Below, piece after piece: positions 6,835 to 9,913 of a stretch of 9,913 bases of DNA (within the stretch, counting starts at the first letter, position 1; the number at the start of each line of letters is the position of its first letter). The translations under genes and the position numbers were made by a program. This DNA comes from Nitrospira sp. (lineage in GTDB: Bacteria > Nitrospirota > Nitrospiria > Nitrospirales > Nitrospiraceae): positions 1 to 9,913 of the forward strand of contig JANYAJ010000304.1 in the NCBI GenBank assembly GCA_025361385.1. The letters run 5' to 3'. The notes below the pieces were generated by a model. It was not told the origin of the DNA. It saw only the letters and a list, made by a program, of their open reading frames with translations, and ran no database searches.

Positions 6835-6840
6835 ACTCTA
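6835..6840 (-). promoter_or_regulatory. -10 candidate TAGAGT 6 bases before the pilZ-domain ATG
   Basis: The minus strand reads TAGAGT, then ACTGCT, then ATG. The hexamer fits TANNNT and has the same distance to the start codon as those of the DeoB-like gene and deoC. No TG extension and no convincing -35 box are present, so it is the weakest of the three on its own. Confidence 0.3.
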
Positions 6841-6880
6841 TCGGAAGTCCTTGCCCAGGCTTGAGTACAAACCGGATCCT

Positions 6881-7570
6881 CTACTCGCGCCGCATCTCCG
6901 CAGACACCTTCCACTCCTCAAGAATCCTGAGGCTCGCGCTGGTCCCGATCCGATCCGCACCGGCCTCTAGCATCGCCAACGTGGTCTTCCAATCTCGAAT
7001 TCCGCCGGACGCTTTGACCTTGGCACGACCAGCCACCGTGTCTTTCATCAGTCTGACATCTTCCACCGTCGCGCCTGCAGAAGCGAACCCCGTCGAGGTC
7101 TTCACATAGTCCATCCCCGCTTCCACGGCCAAACGGCAGGCAATAATCTTTTCCTCTCGCGTCAGGCAGCAGGTTTCTAGAATGACTTTATGCTCGATCC
7201 CCTTGGTCGCTTGCACGACCTCAGCCATATCTCCCCTGACAAGATCGTAGTCACCGGATTTGAGTCGGCTCACGTTAATCACCATATCGAGCACTGTGGC
7301 CCCGCGTGCGACGCCTTCAATAGCCTCCGCAACCTTCGTAGCCGTCGTATGGCCACCCAACGGGAATCCGACAGGAATACCGACGTGAATCGTCGTACCG
7401 GCCACTGCCTCGACCGCCTCATTGATATAACAGGGCGGCACAAAGATCACGATGAAGCCGAACTCCCTCGCCTCCTGACAGAGCCGCAGTACGTCGGCCT
7501 TCGTCGCGTCAGGACGCAACACGGTATGGTCAATCAACGCCGGAAGATTCCAGTCTTGTGTCTTCATCAT
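6881..7570 (-). CDS. deoC: Deoxyribose-phosphate aldolase DeoC
   Basis: DeoC is a cytoplasmic class I aldolase that splits 2-deoxyribose 5-phosphate into acetaldehyde and glyceraldehyde 3-phosphate, the last step of deoxynucleoside breakdown. The 229-residue TIM barrel has the usual length. Key motifs are LIDHTVL (12-18), GIPVGFPLGG (64-73), the catalytic Asp95 in VLDMVINV (93-100), ILETCCLT (130-137), the Schiff-base Lys157 in YVKTSTGF (155-162), the second active-site Lys186 in KVKASGGIRDW (184-194), and the phosphate-binding ADRIGTSAS segment near the end (205-213). The common CVNP segment reads FVPP here. Two consecutive ATG codons begin the frame; the first (7570) is used, with TATAAG 6 bases upstream and no Shine-Dalgarno. 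It lies 67 bases downstream of mltG. With the DeoB-like gene nearby, a pentose-phosphate or deoxynucleoside salvage role is likely. Confidence 0.96.
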   Translation of the reverse strand: MMKTQDWNLPALIDHTVLRPDATKADVLRLCQEAREFGFIVIFVPPCYINEAVEAVAGTTIHVGIPVGFPLGGHTTATKVAEAIEGVARGATVLDMVINVSRLKSGDYDLVRGDMAEVVQATKGIEHKVILETCCLTREEKIIACRLAVEAGMDYVKTSTGFASAGATVEDVRLMKDTVAGRAKVKASGGIRDWKTTLAMLEAGADRIGTSASLRILEEWKVSAEMRRE

Positions 7571-7576
7571 GTCATT

Positions 7577-7585
7577 CTTATAGCA
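7577..7585 (-). promoter_or_regulatory. Extended -10 candidate 6 bases before the deoC ATG
   Basis: The minus strand reads TGCTATAAG, then AATGAC, then ATG ATG. TATAAG matches the -10 consensus at five of six positions and has a TGC extension. A poor -35 (TTCATC, three matches) lies 17 bases upstream. The site would uncouple deoC from mltG and start the mRNA at the initiation codon. Confidence 0.42.
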
Positions 7586-7637
7586 AGTCCTGGATCAGAG
7601 ATGAAGAGGGAATCGCACGGAAAAGCAGGACTACCGA

Positions 7638-8672
7638 TTACATTCGTGGGAGGGACGCCCGCCGAAACGGCCGCTTTTGGTACTTCTCCACTGCCTCGTT
7701 ATGTTCAACCAATGTCGCAGAGAATTGGTGCGTCCCGTCATTGCGCGAGACAAAATACAAGGAATGTGAATCGGACGGATAGAGTGTCGCGCGAATCGCC
7801 TGAATGCCTGGGTTGGCGATCGGTCCAGGCGGTAACCCCCGGACCCGATAGGTGTTGTAGGGACTGAGATTCGACAAGTCTTTCTTGTGCAAGTTTCCGT
7901 CGAATGCCGGCAAGCCATAAATGACGGTCGGATCGCTCTGTAACGGGATATGCTTCTTCAGACGGTTGTGAAACACCGCCGAGATCTCCGGTCGCTCGCC
8001 GCCAGCCCCGGTCTCCTTTTCAATGACGGACGCAAGCGTCAACACTTCATGCATCGTCATCTTAAGTTCCTGCATCCGCACAAGTAGATCCGGCCCAACC
8101 ACCTGCCGTAGCTGCTCGACCATCGCCACTAAGACCTCACGCGCCTTCACGGTGCGAGGAAACTTATAGGTATTGGGGTAGAGATACCCCTCCAAGGTCT
8201 CGGCCTTAATGCCAAGCGATGCAATGAATGCCCGATCTTTCGTAAGCCGGATAAACTCTGCGCGATCCGTCACGCCCTGCTGCGAGATTAGGTCGGCGAT
8301 TTGGATGAGAGTCAGCCCTTCGGGAATCGTAATCGAGTGAAGCACCACCTGACCGCTGAGCAGTTTGGAAAGGATCTCGGACGGCGTCATGGCGGGGCTC
8401 AGCTCGTACTCGCCCGCATGCACTTTTCGCTCGACAGACTGCGACTTTCCAAGGAGCACAAAGGCCGAATGGCTCCTGATCAAGCGTTCGCGCTCGAGCA
8501 GCGACGCCACAAATTGGAACGTCGAGCCATCCGGAATGACGATGATTTTTGAAGGAGGGCGCTCCTGCGCAGGAATGACCGGGCCTTCAGCCCAACGAAT
8601 CGTCTGATAGGCCGCGACGCCAAGTCCGACCATTGCGACCAGCAGAAGTCCGACCACGATCCGTAGATTCAT
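7638..8672 (-). CDS. mltG: Endolytic murein transglycosylase MltG (YceG-like)
   Basis: MltG is an inner-membrane endolytic transglycosylase that cuts nascent peptidoglycan glycan strands and sets their length. The 344-residue product begins with a signal-anchor helix (Arg4, then hydrophobic 5-22). A LysM-like part follows at about 41-105, then the catalytic YceG domain. Family motifs are LEGYLYPNTYKFP (160-172), LASVIEKETG (213-222) with catalytic Glu218, VFHNRL (233-238), IPLQSDPTVIYG (242-253), SPYNTYRVRGLPPGPIANPG (270-289) and the terminal LYFVSRNDGTHQFSATLVEH (305-324). The ATG at 8672 is needed to retain the basic residue before the membrane helix, which means the gene starts 86 bases inside yqgF. 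No Shine-Dalgarno is seen, so translation coupled to yqgF is likely. The yqgF-mltG order is common in bacteria. Confidence 0.96.
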   Translation of the reverse strand: MNLRIVVGLLLVAMVGLGVAAYQTIRWAEGPVIPAQERPPSKIIVIPDGSTFQFVASLLERERLIRSHSAFVLLGKSQSVERKVHAGEYELSPAMTPSEILSKLLSGQVVLHSITIPEGLTLIQIADLISQQGVTDRAEFIRLTKDRAFIASLGIKAETLEGYLYPNTYKFPRTVKAREVLVAMVEQLRQVVGPDLLVRMQELKMTMHEVLTLASVIEKETGAGGERPEISAVFHNRLKKHIPLQSDPTVIYGLPAFDGNLHKKDLSNLSPYNTYRVRGLPPGPIANPGIQAIRATLYPSDSHSLYFVSRNDGTHQFSATLVEHNEAVEKYQKRPFRRASLPRM

Positions 8673-9162
8673 GAGGTGGTTCTACCGTTTCTGGCTCCGA
8701 AGACCCATCCGCCCATGCTTCCGGCTCCCTCTTCGGTTCCGGTTCAAGACTCGCCAGGTAACTTTGGAGCAGAATCGATGCGGCGATGCGATCCACCACA
8801 CCCTTCCGCTTCTTCCGACTGACATCGGCCGCGATCAAGAGGTCTTCGGCTGACTTCGTCGTCAAGCGTTCGTCCCACAAAATAACGGGAACGGATACGC
8901 CCGCTTCTAATCGGGCCTGAAACTCACGCATCGCTTGGATCGCCGGACCCTCGCGGCCATCCAACTGAAGGGGAAAACCCAACAGCACCTGCCTGACTTC
9001 ATACGTCCCTACGAGGGAGGCGATATGCGCAATGTCCCGATCCAACGTACGCCGTGTGAGCGTCTCCAGTGGTTGAGCGGTCCAGCCCAACTCATCGCTG
9101 AGGGCCACGCCGATCCGCACCGTTCCGTAATCGAGCGCGAGCACTCGTTTACCATCCTCCAT
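8587..9162 (-). CDS. yqgF: YqgF/RuvX-family putative pre-16S rRNA nuclease, C-terminally extended
   Basis: YqgF (RuvX) is an RNase H-fold protein involved in maturation of the 16S rRNA 5' end. The 191-residue product has the complete domain in residues 5-138: LALDYGTVRIGVALSD (8-23) with Asp11, LLGFPLQLDGREG (60-72), ILWDERLTTKSAEDLL (94-109) with Glu98, and KGVVDRIAASILLQSYL (120-136) with Asp124. These are the expected acidic catalytic positions. Typical family members are about 140 residues; here about 50 further residues rich in Pro, Glu, Arg and Ser follow, and the last 28 or so are encoded by sequence that also encodes the start of mltG in another frame. The ATG at 9162 was chosen over one 14 codons upstream because it lies just after the alaS stop (4 bases between) and begins at the domain. 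A GGAG lies 10 bases upstream. Confidence 0.92.
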   Translation of the reverse strand: MEDGKRVLALDYGTVRIGVALSDELGWTAQPLETLTRRTLDRDIAHIASLVGTYEVRQVLLGFPLQLDGREGPAIQAMREFQARLEAGVSVPVILWDERLTTKSAEDLLIAADVSRKKRKGVVDRIAASILLQSYLASLEPEPKREPEAWADGSSEPETVEPPHESTDRGRTSAGRNGRTWRRGLSDDSLG

Positions 9163-9166
9163 CAGT

Positions 9167-9913
9167 CTACCGCTCCAACATCTGTTCGACCAGCCCAAAG
9201 ACATTTTCTAACGCTGCATCCAGCTTGGCCGGATCTTTCCCGCCGGCTTGCGCCATCTCCGGCCTGCCGCCGCCGGTTCCACCGACTTCCGCCGCCATCG
9301 CCTTGATGAGGTCGCCCGCCTTCAATCGAGCGATCAGATCCTTCGTGACCACGACCAGTAATGACACCTTACCATCGTTCGCAGCGCCGAGAGCCACGAC
9401 ACCGCTCTTCAACTTATCCCGCAACTGATCGGCCAACGCCCGCATCCCGTTGACATCCAGACCGTCCGTTCGTTGCACATGCACCTGGATACCAGCGATC
9501 GTTTTGGCCGTAGACTCGACGGCTGAACCACTGGCCATTTTCAATTTCAGCTCTTCCAGTTCACGTTCTTTATCTTTCAGCTGCGTGATGACCTTACGAG
9601 TTTTGGCGACCAACTCGGGCTGGCCGACCTTGAGCAAGTCCGCAAGTTCTCGAATATCCATTTCCAGTCGCTTCATGTGCGCGAGCGCCCCGCTCCCGGT
9701 CTGGGCTTCGATGCGGCGCACCCCGGCCGCGACACCGGTCTCGGACTCAATTCTGAACAGACCAATATCACCCGTCTGCCGGCAATGTGTACCGCCGCAG
9801 AGTTCTTTGCTGAACGACTCGACCGTCACCACCCTTACTTGTTCCCCATATTTATCGCCAAAAAAGGCCAACGCGCCCTTGGCCACCGCATCCTGAATGC
9901 TCATCACCTCGGT
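9167..9913 (-). CDS. alaS: Alanine-tRNA ligase, C-terminal part (5' end outside window)
   Basis: AlaRS charges tRNA-Ala and edits mischarged Ser and Gly. Only the last 248 residues are present; the frame is open to the right edge. The visible part starts at TEVMSIQDAVAKGALAFFGD within the editing domain. It contains the zinc-binding ELCGGTHCRQTGDIGLFRI segment (Cys39 and His43 of the visible part) and GVAAGVRRIEAQTG, the join to the C-terminal region. A charged helix follows, likely coiled coil (HMKRLEMDIRELADLL to KDKERELEELKLKM). The C-Ala (DHHA1-type) domain ends with GGTGGGRPEMAQAGG and a final helix (LENVFGLVEQMLER). This is the normal C-terminus of a full-length bacterial AlaRS. yqgF starts 4 bases after its stop codon, so the two genes probably form one operon with mltG. 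Confidence 0.97.
   Translation of the reverse strand, partial: TEVMSIQDAVAKGALAFFGDKYGEQVRVVTVESFSKELCGGTHCRQTGDIGLFRIESETGVAAGVRRIEAQTGSGALAHMKRLEMDIRELADLLKVGQPELVAKTRKVITQLKDKERELEELKLKMASGSAVESTAKTIAGIQVHVQRTDGLDVNGMRALADQLRDKLKSGVVALGAANDGKVSLLVVVTKDLIARLKAGDLIKAMAAEVGGTGGGRPEMAQAGGKDPAKLDAALENVFGLVEQMLER

Noticed and set aside
7190..7867. 225-codon plus-strand open frame opposite deoC and mltG
   Set aside because: It spans two confident minus-strand genes and their spacer and shows no protein family features.

Overview
The window looks like ordinary chromosomal sequence from a moderately GC-rich bacterium. The mix of a full-length DnaJ, an AlaS-YqgF-MltG block and secreted IPT/TIG and Ycf48-like repeat proteins would suit Nitrospira or a relative (Nitrospirota). 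That assignment is a recollection-based inference and was not tested by any search. No mobile element, CRISPR array, tRNA or rRNA was seen.

Layout. On the plus strand, the tail of a chaperone operon enters from the left: dnaJ (cut by the window edge) followed after 31 bases by rsmE. rsmE ends 9 bases from the end of a convergent minus-strand pair that encodes two exported repeat proteins: a five-repeat IPT/TIG protein and, overlapping it by 4 bases (GTGA), a seven-repeat Ycf48-like beta-propeller. This pair has its own good sigma70-type promoter (4686-4715) and a leader of about 114 bases with a 9-bp hairpin. Everything to the right is also on the minus strand, read from the right edge: alaS (5' part missing), yqgF, mltG, deoC, a PilZ gene, a DeoB-like gene and ridA.

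How the genes fit together. DnaJ (protein folding), RsmE (16S rRNA methylation), AlaS (tRNA charging), YqgF (rRNA processing) and MltG (ending of peptidoglycan strands) are housekeeping functions. deoC and the deoB-like gene suggest pentose-phosphate or deoxynucleoside salvage, with RidA as a companion that clears reactive imines. A small PilZ protein, a candidate c-di-GMP receptor, sits between deoC and deoB. The secreted TIG/Ycf48-like pair has no assigned function. Its most distinctive property is that all six cysteines of the TIG protein lie in three copies of a DG[S/I]CC motif.

The most notable points are the CC-motif TIG/propeller pair, -10-like hexamers placed exactly 6 bases before the ATG of deoC, pilZ and deoB (a leaderless-transcript signature), a DeoB homologue that lacks several expected active-site residues, and an 86-base overlap of yqgF and mltG.
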